Shown piece after piece: positions 31,805 through 42,300 of a stretch of DNA of 64,000 nucleotides; positions within the stretch are counted from its first letter, which is position 1; each line of letters begins with the position of its first letter. The DNA lies in the NCBI RefSeq assembly GCF_000801105.2, contig NC_079519.1, forward strand, positions 29,239,288 through 29,303,287, in the 5' to 3' direction. Source of the stretch: Raphanus sativus (taxonomy: Eukaryota > Streptophyta > Magnoliopsida > Brassicales > Brassicaceae). The notes under the pieces are model-generated. The model ran no database searches, had not been told where the DNA came from, and saw only the letters and a list, made by a program, of their open reading frames with translations. Both the position numbers and the translations under genes were made by a program.

Positions 31805-33300
31805 ACAAAACCATTTTTTGATTGATTAGTATTTAATTATAAATTTTTCTAAGTCTTAATCTTTTATAATAGAAATATTATTTTCTAGATAACAATACTA
31901 TATATATATATATAACTAGGTGTTTTCCTGCACCATGTGCAGTAAAATTGTTTTCAAAATTTAATTTATATTTGAAATAAGGTTTATTAAATATTATAGA
32001 TTTTATTATTTTTATCGATATTTAAATATGTATTTTATTTATTTAAATATTAAATTAAGATAAAATTATATTTTATTTAAAATATATTGTATAATTATCA
32101 AAAATTTATTTTAAAATACAAATTTTATTAATTTTTGATTTTGTTAATTTTTGATTTTATTATTTGCTTACAATATATAATCTTAATTTAATCATATGTA
32201 AAACTTTAAGATTAAAAAAATATATTTTTATTCAATGTATATTTAGTAATATATATGTATATCTTTTTCTAAAATATATTCAATCAAATTTTGTAAATGT
32301 AAGAGAAAATTTTGTTAAGTGTATAATTATCAAAACATAAAACTAAATAATTTTCAAAAATTTATGGATATTAAAAATAAACTAATAGTATTGGATTAGA
32401 AAATTATATTTAAAAACTGTATAATTTTGAAGAATTGTTTTACTAATAATAATTATAAGATATAATTAATTTTGAAAAATCCAAAATAATATTATATTTC
32501 TATTTATAACATTATATTATTTATTGCTAAATTAATGATGATCTATGAGTTATTACCATATTTTAAAAATTTACTAAAAATACAAATCAACAATAAATGT
32601 AAATGTCTATGTCACTATTTAAAGAAAATTATATATTTTTTTTAAATGCATAGTATTTTGAAGAATTGTTTTTAGTAATAAAAATTATATACTTATAAAA
32701 ATATAGCTAAATAATATTTCGAAATTTTAATTATTATTATATTTCTATTTAATTTATTATTTATTGTTATATTAATTATGATATATAAATTATTGCCATA
32801 TTTTAAAAACTTACCTTAAATATAAATCAATATTAAATGTAAATATGTCATAATTATCTTTAAATTATTACCATATTTTTTTTAAATTATCTTAAATATA
32901 AATCAACACTAAATATAAATATCCATGTCATAATTTATTTCAAGCCATGTCATCAATGTTGGTGTGCCATGTCATAATTTTTCTTTCAAAATTAATATGG
33001 TGATGACACATGTCAAAATCACTTCTCAAATATAGACTAGGAGATTATCTTTTTAAAATATTTTTGTAATAGAAACTATTATTTTCCAGATAACAACAAT
33101 ATATATAAATATAATATAAAAAAAGTTACTAAAAAAATTCTTGAAATTATGGAGAAGTTGACACATAAGCTAAATCACTTCATAAATAATAGTATAGATT
33201 TTGTTGTTATCTAAAAATAATATTTTTATTATAAAACATTAAGATGAAAAATTATAATTAAATATTAAGCAATCAAAAATATTTTTATAAAATATTTCTA
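31805..33300. repeat. Older foldback repeat around the Helitron
   Basis: Sequence around 31805-31905 (ATAGAAATATTATTTTCTAG within it) recurs as a direct copy at about 33063-33108 and as an inverted copy at about 33206-33300. The Helitron therefore lies within an earlier foldback-type repeat. A second Helitron-like CTAG end on the plus strand occurs at 33499-33502 with only a weak hairpin. Confidence 0.5.
31916..33036 (-). mobile_element. Non-autonomous Helitron, minus strand
   Basis: On the minus strand the 3' end reads CTGCAC-ATG-GTGCAG (hairpin 31928-31942), GAAAACAC, CTAG^T (31916-31919). The 5' end at about 33036, TCTATATTTGAGAAGTGATT followed by CATGTGTCATC, matches the 5' end of the plus-strand Helitron at 20004. 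The interior is AT-rich and non-coding. Confidence 0.65.
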
Positions 33301-33894
33301 ACATATAAGTACTTTTAAAAGTTTATTACAATAATAAACATATATACTTTGATGAAGTTTTATCATATATATTTGATGTTTGATTTAAACTTTATGTTAA
33401 AACATAACTAATTATTTATTATATTAATTTTTGAATTAGTAAAACATAAACTAATAATTATTCATAAGTAGATTATGTCCGTATGTGCGCCAAAACGCCT
33501 AGTATTGGTGTAAATAAAACATTGTATGTTCCAATATAATTTATATTTTTTGTAACAATTCAATTTTTATTTATATTTAGTAAAATTATATTTAAAACCA
33601 TATTTAAATATGGTATTTATCTCATTATCAAATTATATAATAAAACAATATGAAAGTAAAGTTTATAAAGCTAACTGATATATAAATGTGTTTTACAAAA
33701 AAAAAAAATGAGAATTCGGTCAAAGAAACCTCAACTTTACATGAATTGCCAAAAGAAACATAAACTTGTGGGTTGACAAAAAAACACAAAACTTTCATTA
33801 ACTTTAAAATTAATTTACAATTTTTTCGTTGACTTGCCAATTTAGCACGCCGTCAACAAAGATGTCGTTTTACATGATTTGAAAATAAAAACAA

Positions 33895-33970
33895 GTAAAC
33901 CCCTAGATTTGAACTCAGGTTGGTTGGGTCAAATAGCTAGGTATTTTACCACTCGGTTAGTGGCAATTTC
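33895..33970 (-). other. tRNA-like sequence in the left arm
   Basis: Minus-strand reading contains CTAACCGAGTGGTAAAA (A-box-like) and, about 30 bases on, CTGAGTTCAAATCTAGGGG (B-box-like). It does not fold as a full tRNA by eye, so it is a tRNA-derived or SINE-like segment. Confidence 0.4.
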
Positions 33971-34529
33971 AATGTAGTTTACTAACACATTTAATTTTAT
34001 TTGGTACTGATTGAATATAAAAAATTCACTAAAAATAAAGAACTTTTTTATAAAACTATTTTTGAAATTAAAATTAAAATTTTATTTTTTCCTTAAAAAA
34101 ATCAAAAATCTTCCAAAATTTTCATTTTAAAAAAAAATTCCAATTTTTAAAAAATTCAAAGAAAATGCAAAAAAAACTAAATTTAAAATTATCAGCTAAA
34201 AATAAAATCCCACTCATAATGGGTACAATATTTATTTTAAGCATATTAATTTAATTTTAATATGTGGGTATCTTTTTATGTGTGTATAATTAATTTCAAT
34301 TCTTAGCAACTGTTTTAAAAAAATTTGAAAATTTTGAAGATTTTTATTTTTAAAGAAAAAATAAAAACTTTATTTTTTAGTTTTAATTTCAAATTAGTTT
34401 TATAAAAAATTCTTTATTTTTCTTACATTTTGGAATTTTAAAGATCTTTTTAAGTTTTTAGATTTTTTTTTATATTCATTCAGTACCAAATAAAATTAAA
34501 TATGTTAGTAATTCAATTTAAAGTGTCAC

Positions 34530-34595
34530 TAGCCCAGTGATAAAATGTCTTGCCATTTGTTCCAAACAACCTGAGTTCGAAACCAGGGGTTTACT
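34530..34595 (+). other. tRNA-like sequence in the right arm
   Basis: Plus-strand CTAGCCCAGTGATAAAATG followed by CCTGAGTTCGAAACCAGGGG has the A-box/B-box spacing of a pol III promoter. It is the mirrored counterpart of the left-arm copy. It is unlikely to be a functional tRNA. Confidence 0.4.
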
Positions 34596-34884
34596 TGTTT
34601 TTTATTTTCAAATCATGTAAAACGACGTCGTTTCATCTCATTTGAAAACGACGTCGTTTCACTTAACGCCAACATTTAACGTTTAATTAACACTGTTTTA
34701 ACTGTGGATTCACGGTATGTTAATATGTTCAGTCAATCTTAAGTTGCTTAATAAACTAAAAAAGTCAACAAAAATAAAATATTTTTTTGGCCAGATTCGG
34801 ATACATGTTTTTTTGGCAATTCTGGCAAAGTTCGTGTTTCTTTTTTTGCCGAATTCTCAAAAAAAAATATATATATTTCACAAT

Positions 34885-35656
34885 AGAAAGTTCTAAAAAT
34901 AAATATTTTAGTCAAAAAAGATCTAAAAATATTTCTTTGTAGATTAGTAAAATTGCATAGCCTCAATTTTATTAATTTATAGTTTTTTTACTGATCCTTG
35001 TGGGTTCGTTCGGGTTCGGATAACCGATTTAAATTATCTTTTAAAATTCATTATCTACTTTTAATTTCACAAAATCTATAAATAATATAATATACTACAT
35101 ATAAATTGAATAACATATATCAAAATACCTAAACTTAACATATAAATTGGTTTGATTTGAATATTTGGATAGAAAATCAATAAATATTTTAAGTATTTTG
35201 GTGTTGTGAGTATAGTTCAACTATTTAAACATTTATTTTTGACTTTTTCTATATATTTTCAAGTATTTTGAACAACTTAAAAGTGTTATATATATTTGGA
35301 TATTTTATTACACATTAAATCTAAAGATAATTACTATAATATAGGTATACTAATCTATATCGGATATATTCGGGTGCCCGAATTATTTTGGTTCGGATCG
35401 GGTTCGGTTTCGTTTCCTTAAATACCAAAAGTTTGAACATGTTCGGATTTTTACTCAATTTTGATTCGGGTTTGATACTACTTTCTCGGATCGGATTCGG
35501 TTTAGTTTTTTAGCTTCGGTTTTTTGCCGAGCCTTAACAGAAAGCTCTAAAATAAATATTTTAGTCAAAAAAAAAGATCTAAAAATATTTCTTTGTATAT
35601 TAGTAAAATACTAAAATTGCATAGGCTCAATTTTATTAATTTATAGTTTTTTACTG
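34885..35656. repeat. About 110-bp direct repeats flanking a dispersed repeat
   Basis: 34885-34993 and 35539-35656 are near-identical (AGAAAG, CTAAA, AAATATTTTAGTCAAAA, AGATCTAAAAATATTTCTTT, AATTGCATAG). Between them is a 545-bp element rich in GGTTCGG motifs (34994-35538), of which a reversed copy exists at 60440-61060. Confidence 0.75.
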
Positions 35657-36217
35657 TATACCATTGAAGAGAGGTAAATCTCATGATGTCCACATTGAAA
35701 CACCATTGAAGAGACTTGTAAGTACATGATGTATATCTAGATAGAGCCCGGAGGTCGAAAAGGATGGGCTCCATAGTTTCCATGAATGATATTGTCCTGC
35801 TCTGCTCCTCACACTTCTCTGATCTATTGGTAGTAGGTAAGTAGTACCAAAAGTGTGGGAATGAAAAAGATGATGTCTCCGGTGTATTCAACTGTGGGAA
35901 AGAACAAGGAGTCACAGAGTAATTTCACCCGGTTGAGCATGAAAAGGTGCATAAGAAATTATAAATTAGGTTGGGGTTTGTGAAACGACAACTCTGGTCC
36001 CACAACTCGAGCACAAGCTGTTTGACTGGAAATGGTAAACACAAATGACACAGTAGATGGCTTTCAAAAACTCTACATTCAAAAAAAAAAACGCATAGAT
36101 TCCTTTTTATATATAAAGACGCACTTCCTCTGCTACCTATAATCAGCATCAAAAAAAAAATCCACAGATGAATCTAAAATCAACAGAGAAACAAAAAATA
36201 ACAATCACTAAAGTTGC
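35657..36217. other. 3' flank of mTERF copy 4, unassigned
   Basis: 35660-36060 is of more balanced base composition and has a minus-strand frame of 116 codons that I do not recognise. 36100-36217 matches the 3' flanks of copies 2 and 3 (GCACTTCCTCTG, CACAGATGAATCTAAAATC), so the segment travelled with the gene. Confidence 0.5.
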
Positions 36218-37486
36218 TCATTTAGTTGAAACATGACCTCTGGTGAAAATACCCATCAACTCAGCCACAAGCTGATCATCATCATACTTCGTCACATACC
36301 TTTCTAAAAACGTATCATTGGTACATAGCAAAGCAGATCCAATTGAAGGGAGTTCACTTCCAAGCAATCCTTTGGACATTAGAGCTTTGATTACTTCACA
36401 CCTCGGGACAATCCTCTTCTCCATGCTAAGTCCAAACACCTGAGGGTAGGAAGCCACAGCCTTCAGTGGCCAATTCATCTCCTTCACAACAAACTCAGTC
36501 TTCTTCTTCACCATCTCAACAGATAATCCAATGCACTGAGGAAAGCGCTTGACAATCAAAACAGACTCATCTCTGCTGAAGCCCAGGGCTACGAATGTCT
36601 CAACAGAGTCAGCTATATTCTTGTCCGAGTATCCCAGGAAGATTGGCCACTTCTTGAAGATTGTCCACACCTCCTCCACAGTAAAGCCTAGCCTTTTACA
36701 GACTTTAACTCTTGCTTTTACTGTTTTGTTGCTCAATCCGTGAAGCATGTGCAGAGCTTCAACAAACCTACGGGTGGTGGGATCAAAACCCATCTCAAGG
36801 GCCTTCTTGAGTGACTCTTCGAACTTGTCTTTCCCGCATACAAGCTGGAAATCGGATTTTAGCAATGAGAATAACAATTTCTGAGGCATGCCCAGTTCTC
36901 TCAAGACTGATAAGTTCCTCATCTTGTTCTCCTGTTTACTACCCTGTGGCAGCAAAGAAGAAGAAGGAGACAACTTCTTGAACTTGTAACTCTTGTCAGC
37001 TTCTACAATATCTTTGACAAATTCATAGTATATACTTAAAGCTTTGTCCTTTTTGGAAACCAGGATTTTAGGAACTTTTGAAAGAACCTCGGTGAGCTCA
37101 GAGGTTGAAGCTCCTCTTGACTTTAAAAACTGAAGCTTAGGAGCAAGACATGTCTCAGAATCTGCTATAAGCACGTGCGGGTAACCCGTAATGATACTGG
37201 AGATCTGAGAATCTGTGAAGCCATGAGTTCTGAAGAGATCCAGAACAGAATCTGGGTTAACCTTGATGTCCTTAAAATTCACCTTCCTGGAGATGGATTC
37301 TGCGAGTTTTGTGGTGAAACCCAGAGACTCAACGAGGTAAGTAGAGACTGTAAAGTTTTGACCTTTTCCACTCACAATTGCAGCAGAGGAGAAAGGAGAT
37401 GCATTTTGCACTGCGGATCTCGAATGACGCCATTTCTGCAACTCAAAGAACCTTCTTCTTCCATGGACTATTAGAGGAGAAGACAT
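36218..37486 (-). CDS. mTERF-family protein, copy 4 (mosaic)
   Basis: Intact 422-residue frame, MSSPLIVHGRRRFFELQKWR at the N-terminus, then the mTERF solenoid. Its N-terminal part (NFKDIKVNPDSVLDLFRTHG) and C-terminal part (KWPIFLGYS, RDESVLIVKRFPQC, TNDTFLERYV, LMGIFTRG) follow copy 2. Its middle (LFSLLKSDFQLVCGKDKFEE, KARVKVCKRLGFTVEEVW) follows copy 3. It therefore looks like a chimera formed by unequal exchange or gene conversion. The 5' flank is very close to that of copy 2. Expected organellar nucleic-acid binding role. Confidence 0.92.
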   Translation of the reverse strand: MSSPLIVHGRRRFFELQKWRHSRSAVQNASPFSSAAIVSGKGQNFTVSTYLVESLGFTTKLAESISRKVNFKDIKVNPDSVLDLFRTHGFTDSQISSIITGYPHVLIADSETCLAPKLQFLKSRGASTSELTEVLSKVPKILVSKKDKALSIYYEFVKDIVEADKSYKFKKLSPSSSLLPQGSKQENKMRNLSVLRELGMPQKLLFSLLKSDFQLVCGKDKFEESLKKALEMGFDPTTRRFVEALHMLHGLSNKTVKARVKVCKRLGFTVEEVWTIFKKWPIFLGYSDKNIADSVETFVALGFSRDESVLIVKRFPQCIGLSVEMVKKKTEFVVKEMNWPLKAVASYPQVFGLSMEKRIVPRCEVIKALMSKGLLGSELPSIGSALLCTNDTFLERYVTKYDDDQLVAELMGIFTRGHVSTK

Positions 37487-38097
37487 GATGACAAATCGAA
37501 GAACCTTCTAGAAACCTAGAAACCTCTACAAAGGAGCAGAGAAGAAAATTTGATGACTTCCGTTCCACTCTCTGAGATTCCTCTTCACTCCGCACAACCA
37601 GAGATAACACAGGTTAATTACGTAATGCCCCACCCAAAACCAAATGACTATGAAACCGATCTAAAAGATATCAAACTGAACCGAACCAAACCCAACTAGC
37701 ATTTATACCACAAATATTCGTTTTTTTTTTTTGCAGGTTCCAGGTAAAAAGTAGAAATAAATAATGTGGTCAGTAGAAGAAAGAATGAGTGGCTATTTTT
37801 GTGTGGCCAAGGTGACTGTTTTGTGAAAACCATACGCTTCTGAAACTTTCTTCTGCACCAATACACTTAATCACCCTCAAGAGAAATGCTAACAAATGAT
37901 TACACACTACATCTTGGTGTATCCAAGTCTCCATAAACTAGCAACAGATCAGGTTCATTTCATATCTGCTATTGCCTTCTAAATAGTTTTAGAAATCTCA
38001 GTTCCTCTTAAAAAATAATCATAACCTAAACTCATGTTTACATAATAATCCCATTTCACAAACTCATTTCGTACAAAAACAACAAGCTCTTAAGGTT
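37487..38097. other. Spacer between mTERF copies 4 and 5
   Basis: The first 110 bases are shared with the 5' flank of copy 2 (AGAACCTTC, AGAAACCTAGAAA, TTTGATGACT). No further feature was seen. Confidence 0.5.
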
Positions 38098-39438
38098 CTA
38101 CGACACACGACGACCTCTAAAGAGAGCCATCAGCTCAGCCACAAGCTCCTCATCATCACCATGCTTCCTCACATACCTTCTCAAAAACAACTCATCCGTA
38201 CACGCCAAAGAAGACCCCACCGGAGGCGGCTCGCCACTCCCAATCAAACCTTTAGACATGAGAGCCTTGATCACATCACACCTCGGGACAAGCCTCTTCT
38301 CCATGCTCATCCCAAGCACAGCAGGGTACGAAACCACAGCCTTCAACGGCCACTTCATCTCCTCCACCAGAAACTCCGTCTTCCTCTTCACCATCTCCGC
38401 TGAATAGCTAATGCAGTGAGGCAACCTCTTGACGATCACCGCCACCTCGTCTTTACTAAACCCCAGCCCAAGAAACGTCCCAACGCAGTCATGCTCCGAA
38501 GCACCGATGCACTGCGGAAACTTCTTGAAGGCAGAGAGGATCTCTTGTTCCACAAGACCACACTTGCCGAACGTCTCGAACGTCTGAGCTATCTTCTTCT
38601 CGGAGTTGGTCATAAAAGTAGGCCACCTCTTGAACATCCCCCACACGTCTTCCACGCTCAGCCCTAACTTTTTATACACGCTGACTTTCTCCTCGATCGT
38701 CTTCTCGCTCATCTGGTAAAGCATGCGGAGCGCTTGGACGAACTTGGATGTCGCGGGATCGAACCCCAACTCGAGAACCTTCTTGAGAGATTCTTGGAAC
38801 CTTTCTTTGCCGTTGGCGGTTCCGTTCTCGGAGACGAGGAGAGGGAAGAGGAGGTCCTGAGGCACGCCTAGCTGTCTCAAAGCGAAAACGTTTCTGATCC
38901 TGTTGGGACCGTGTGGCGGTGGTAATAACTCGGAGCTGATCTTGTCGGAATGTACGATCTCTCTGACGAAATCGTAGTATCTGCTTAAAGTTTTGTCCTT
39001 TTTGATTCTCAGGATCTTGGGGACTTTGGAGAGAATCTCTGTGAGCTCAGAGGTTGAAGCTCCTCTTGATTTTAAGAAGTCGAGCTTGGGAGCTAGGGAT
39101 CTCTCGGCGTCTAGTGTGAGGAGTCGTGGATAGTTTGTGATGATGCTGGAGATGTGTGAATCTCTGAACTTATATCTTCTGAGAAGACTCAGAACTGATT
39201 GAGCATTGGCTCTCTCCTCGAAAGTGACTTTCTTTGAGATTGATTCTGCGAGTTTTGTGGTGAAACCCAGTGATTCGATGAGGTAAGTAGAGACTGTAAA
39301 GTTGTGACCTTTTCGAAGGGTCGCAGCACTTGCAGAGGAGAAAGCAGATGAATCTTGAAGAGGGTTCACTGCGAATCGCAAGGTACGACATCTCTGCAGC
39401 TCCAGAGACTTTCTTCCGTGGAGAATCAGAGAAAGCAT
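38098..39438 (-). CDS. mTERF-family protein, copy 5
   Basis: Intact 446-residue frame, starting MLSLILHGRKSLELQRCRTL (targeting type). It is the most divergent copy and has a higher GC content than copies 2-4. It carries the extra segment KKIAQTFETFGKCGLVEQEI between two solenoid repeats, shared with copy 1 and lacking in copies 2-4. Other features are VESLGFTTKLAESISKKVTF-like opening (IESLGFTTKLAESISKKVTF), LRRYKFRDSHISSIITNYP, LGLSVEDVWGMFKRWP, LGFSKDEVAVIVKRLPHCIS and MKWPLKAVVSYPAVLGMSME. Probably close to the ancestral form at this end of the array. Expected role in mitochondrial or plastid gene expression. Confidence 0.92.
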   Translation of the reverse strand: MLSLILHGRKSLELQRCRTLRFAVNPLQDSSAFSSASAATLRKGHNFTVSTYLIESLGFTTKLAESISKKVTFEERANAQSVLSLLRRYKFRDSHISSIITNYPRLLTLDAERSLAPKLDFLKSRGASTSELTEILSKVPKILRIKKDKTLSRYYDFVREIVHSDKISSELLPPPHGPNRIRNVFALRQLGVPQDLLFPLLVSENGTANGKERFQESLKKVLELGFDPATSKFVQALRMLYQMSEKTIEEKVSVYKKLGLSVEDVWGMFKRWPTFMTNSEKKIAQTFETFGKCGLVEQEILSAFKKFPQCIGASEHDCVGTFLGLGFSKDEVAVIVKRLPHCISYSAEMVKRKTEFLVEEMKWPLKAVVSYPAVLGMSMEKRLVPRCDVIKALMSKGLIGSGEPPPVGSSLACTDELFLRRYVRKHGDDEELVAELMALFRGRRVS

Positions 39439-39621
39439 GAGAGAACGAAATGCGATAACCTAAAAAGAGCAGAAGAGAAGGAGAACGAATCGGCTGGCTA
39501 CGTTTCGAGGAAACCTGCAAAAAACGTTTAATTGGTTCTTGATCCGGTTTATTTTTAGGTATAGATCGGTTTGGAATTGGAACCGGCTGCTACTATCTTT
39601 TTATCAAAGAACAAAATTCTC

Positions 39622-40636
39622 CTCTCTTTTGTTTGACTTTTCTTTTTTCCCTCAACAAAGATTTTAATATTAGAACTGGGCCAAACCCATGACCGAAACC
39701 TAACTACAAGAATTCTAAATAAAAAGCCAAAACATATTGGACTACTACAATAACGGCCAAAACCCAAATCCGGAATGATGGCCCAAACGGCCAAACCTTT
39801 AGACCGGACAGTTCGCCCTAGGCGTACCGAAAGAAGAAGGGCACTAACACGTGTAATGATCTCTGCAGTCCGCTTGACACGCGTCACCCATCTCAACTTG
39901 ATCGACCACCCCTCGCGTAGCCACCAGAATATGCCACTGACGCCTTTTTCCGTCAGAGCTTCAAAACTGCAGAGCCTCCGCGTCTCCATAACTGTTCTAC
40001 GTTGTTCTGTCTTCACGTCGGAAAGTTCACCATCTTAACAAGATTTCCTCCAACTCTGAACCACCGGAAACTCTAAACAGGCTGATCGAGAACCACCGCT
40101 ATTTCCTCTTCAACTTCATCATCGTCACCGTAGATCTTCAGCTTCAACCAAGATTTCACCCTCGACGATCCACGAACCCATCACTGTTTACACACCACAT
40201 CTTAAAAACAAAAAGAAGAAATCTAAAGTCGGCGACGCGAGTTGTGGTAGCCTCCACACCCCAGAAACTTGACCGACGCAGGTGAACCTGCAGAAACTTC
40301 CATCTCGCAGAGAACAAGAACCGGCGGCGAAAGAGCTGTGTAAACCTCCACCTCCCGGAAAAATAACCCCAACTATGAAAATCCTCGCCGTGCCGTGACT
40401 TCCAACAACCGCGTCCTCATTCTACAATCAGAAACCACAACAGATGGCTGTCCAGAGCTTAAAAAAGCGGACACCGGAAGAAACGGAAAGAAGACAAAGA
40501 ACTGATAATTAAACCTAAAAGACAGAGGACTCCGACGACGGCACAGACACTTACGCACCGACCGTACGCCAGAACCAACTGGATCTACTTTCTCTCTTCT
40601 CTCTCTTCTATGGCTTTTGCTCTCTTTTGTTTGACT
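39622..40636 (-). mobile_element. Retroposon-like insertion with 17-bp target-site duplication
   Basis: CTCTCTTTTGTTTGACT occurs at 39622-39638 and 40620-40636. The 981 bases between are much richer in GC than their surroundings. On the minus strand they start with a purine-rich GAGAGAAGAGAGAAAG leader and end in an A-rich GGGAAAAAAGAAAA. This fits a LINE-like or processed-transcript insertion. Open stretches are seen but I recognise no protein; LINE 5' regions and Brassica dispersed repeats are both possible sources. Confidence 0.65.
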
Positions 40637-40825
40637 ATGTACCGGTTCATTGTAGCCAAGATAAATTTAATGTAAGCAATAGTGACATTCCCATGGACAT
40701 CTACCTAAACCGAAAAGTAACCAATCCTAACCATTCTAAAAAAATACAGGATTGGTTTAGTTTCATCGGTTGAAAACATTTGACCAAAACAAACCGAATA
40801 TATTAGTCACTTATACTTGATATAC

Positions 40826-41099
40826 CCAGGACTTGAGCTGCAGTAAACCATCTCTTCCCTCTTTGGGGTCCTCTTTAACATGTACCTCACCACATTTTTA
40901 GCACTCTCTGAGATTGAAGGCCAAAGTTCGAACTTAAAATCAACCTCCCTTCTCAAAAAGCTCCTAAATACTCCCTTATCAATTTCTACATAAGAAAAAC
41001 AAAATAACTGGATAACTTACTAAACAAAAACAAGTAGTCTGATATAAAAAATTAACTGACCCAAAATGGAGTACCGCAGAGGAATATGTAAAGAATAAC
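40826..41099 (-). pseudogene. Calcium-dependent protein kinase relic (CPK19 position)
   Basis: Two exon remnants. 41099-41056 reads VILYIFLCGTPFWV, the kinase subdomain normally GVILYILLSGVPPFWA. 40985-40826 begins after a TTATGTAG acceptor and reads DKGVFRSFLRREVDF, then WPSISESAKNVVRYMLKRTP, and after a frameshift FTAAQVL before a GT donor. This is the C-terminal lobe of a CDPK kinase domain. Neither the rest of the kinase nor the EF hands are found nearby. Arabidopsis CPK19 (At1g61950) lies between the mTERF cluster and the S40 gene, exactly here, so this is a gene lost during fractionation of the duplicated Brassica genome. Confidence 0.85.
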
Positions 41100-41620
41100 T
41101 GATTAGTTTTCCTAATTTCTCTGAGAACTTCGTTGCAGTGTTAATTTCTCAGTTCTCAAATTGTAATAATATTTAATAAATGAATATTTTATAAAATGAG
41201 ATATTTATACCAGATTTTATCATGAGAGCTGGAATCTTTTTACATAGTTTTTCAAGTTTTTGAAAAACTCACTATATTAAAGATTATGACTATAATATAT
41301 GAGAGGTTTAATTTAACAAACTTCTAATGTGGATGTCTTTGGCTCCTTCAACAAAGTTCACTGAAACGAAAAAAGAAAACAATATTATTACTTATCTTCA
41401 AACCATTTTCTTTAAAATCTTATGTGTCTCTCTCAATGACAACCAAATCCGCACAATATAGTGTATTTAACATTAATTTTACAAAATATAAACTAACTAG
41501 AACAAATTTCTTTTTCAAAATTATGAAAATAGTTAAAATTCATATAAATTATATTGAAAAATGAATTAGAATGTATTGCATAAGCTTTGTTGAAACTTTA
41601 GGTGATAATATATGATTATT

Positions 41621-41669
41621 GAACACCATTGGCTGTTGTTCAAAAAAAAAAAAAAAGAACACCATTGGC
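41621..41669 (+). repeat. Micro-insertion: A tract between 14-bp direct repeats
   Basis: GAACACCATTGGCT at 41621-41634 and 41656-41669 flank 21 bases, GTTGTTC followed by 14 A. This is the cleanest example in the window of a retroposon tail inserted with a target-site duplication and almost nothing else. Confidence 0.7.
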
Positions 41670-41745
41670 TCGTTTTCAAGATATTATAGCAAATAGTATT
41701 TCATATTCTTTAATTCAGAAGTACAGTTTGATATATAATTATATA

Positions 41746-42013
41746 CTCCCTCTGTTTTTAAATAATACATGTTTTGAGATTTTCACACTTTTTAATAAAA
41801 TATATTAAATTTTATTTATTAGTGCATAGTTTTTTGTTATTTTATATTTCTTATATTTCTAAACCAATAAAATTTTAAGAAATGCAATTAATGTTTTTGA
41901 GATTTACAATTATTCATAATTAGTTGACAAAAATTATATTGAAAATATGAAAATACATATTTTTGAAACAAAAAAAAATTCCTAAAACATACATCTTTAA
42001 AAAACAGAGGGAG
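41746..42013. mobile_element. Stowaway-type MITE
   Basis: 268 bp bounded by TA, with inverted ends CTCCCTCTGTTTTTAAA and (reverse) CTCCCTCTGTTTTTTAAA. The CTCCCTCYGT terminus and TA target duplication are the Stowaway (Tc1/mariner) signature. It is non-coding. Confidence 0.9.
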
Positions 42014-42057
42014 TATGTATTTTCAGAATATCTCTTCCTACAGGAAGCAGACTAAAA

Positions 42058-42300
42058 TCATCCGCAATGGGAAGCTCTTTCCCAATGTTTTCAAAAAAAA
42101 AAAATTAATAAAAAACGATAAAATAGAATGTTTAGAACATATTCTCAAATTAGAACATGTTCTCATGTTTTAAGAGCTTATCTCTTCTATTTGTCTTATT
42201 TTAATTGGTTTACAAATAAACAAAAAAAATATTATTAATTAAAATAATAATGTTGAGATTGAGATTTTTAGAGAAGAGCTCCTCATTGTTGATGCTCTAA
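42058..42300. mobile_element. MITE with CATCCGCAATG-type ends
   Basis: The left end CATCCGCAATGGGAAGCTCTT pairs with the reverse of the right end (GCATCAACAATGAGGAGCTCTT). The AT-rich interior of about 200 bp is non-coding. Probably Harbinger- or hAT-related; the target duplication is unclear. Confidence 0.6.

Larger units (their letters stand above)
33710..34858. mobile_element. MULE-like foldback element with long terminal inverted repeats
   Basis: The left end GAGAATTCGGTCAAAGAAAC...GAATTGCCAAAAGAAACA is mirrored by the right end (GAGAATTCGGCAAAAAAAGA... inward). Similarity continues for over 200 bases per arm. The 1149-bp element is bordered by the 10-bp AAAAAAAAAT on both sides (33700-33709, 34859-34868), in the 9-11 bp range of Mutator-like elements, although an A-rich duplication is weak evidence. 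No transposase is present. Both arms contain tRNA-like A and B box sequences. Confidence 0.7.

Noticed and set aside
33499..33502. A further Helitron 3' end (CGCCAAAACGCCTAGT)
   Set aside because: The hairpin is poor and no matching 5' end was found; mentioned only within the repeat entry.
38161..38667. Plus-strand frames opposite mTERF copy 5
   Set aside because: Arg/His/Pro-rich antisense shadows of a real gene.
25129..39438. Array of PPR restorer genes
   Set aside because: The repeats are mTERF motifs, not 35-residue PPR motifs.
39555..40016. 153-codon minus-strand frame
   Set aside because: It spans the edge of the retroposon (target duplication at 39622-39638), so it cannot be an ancestral gene as a unit.
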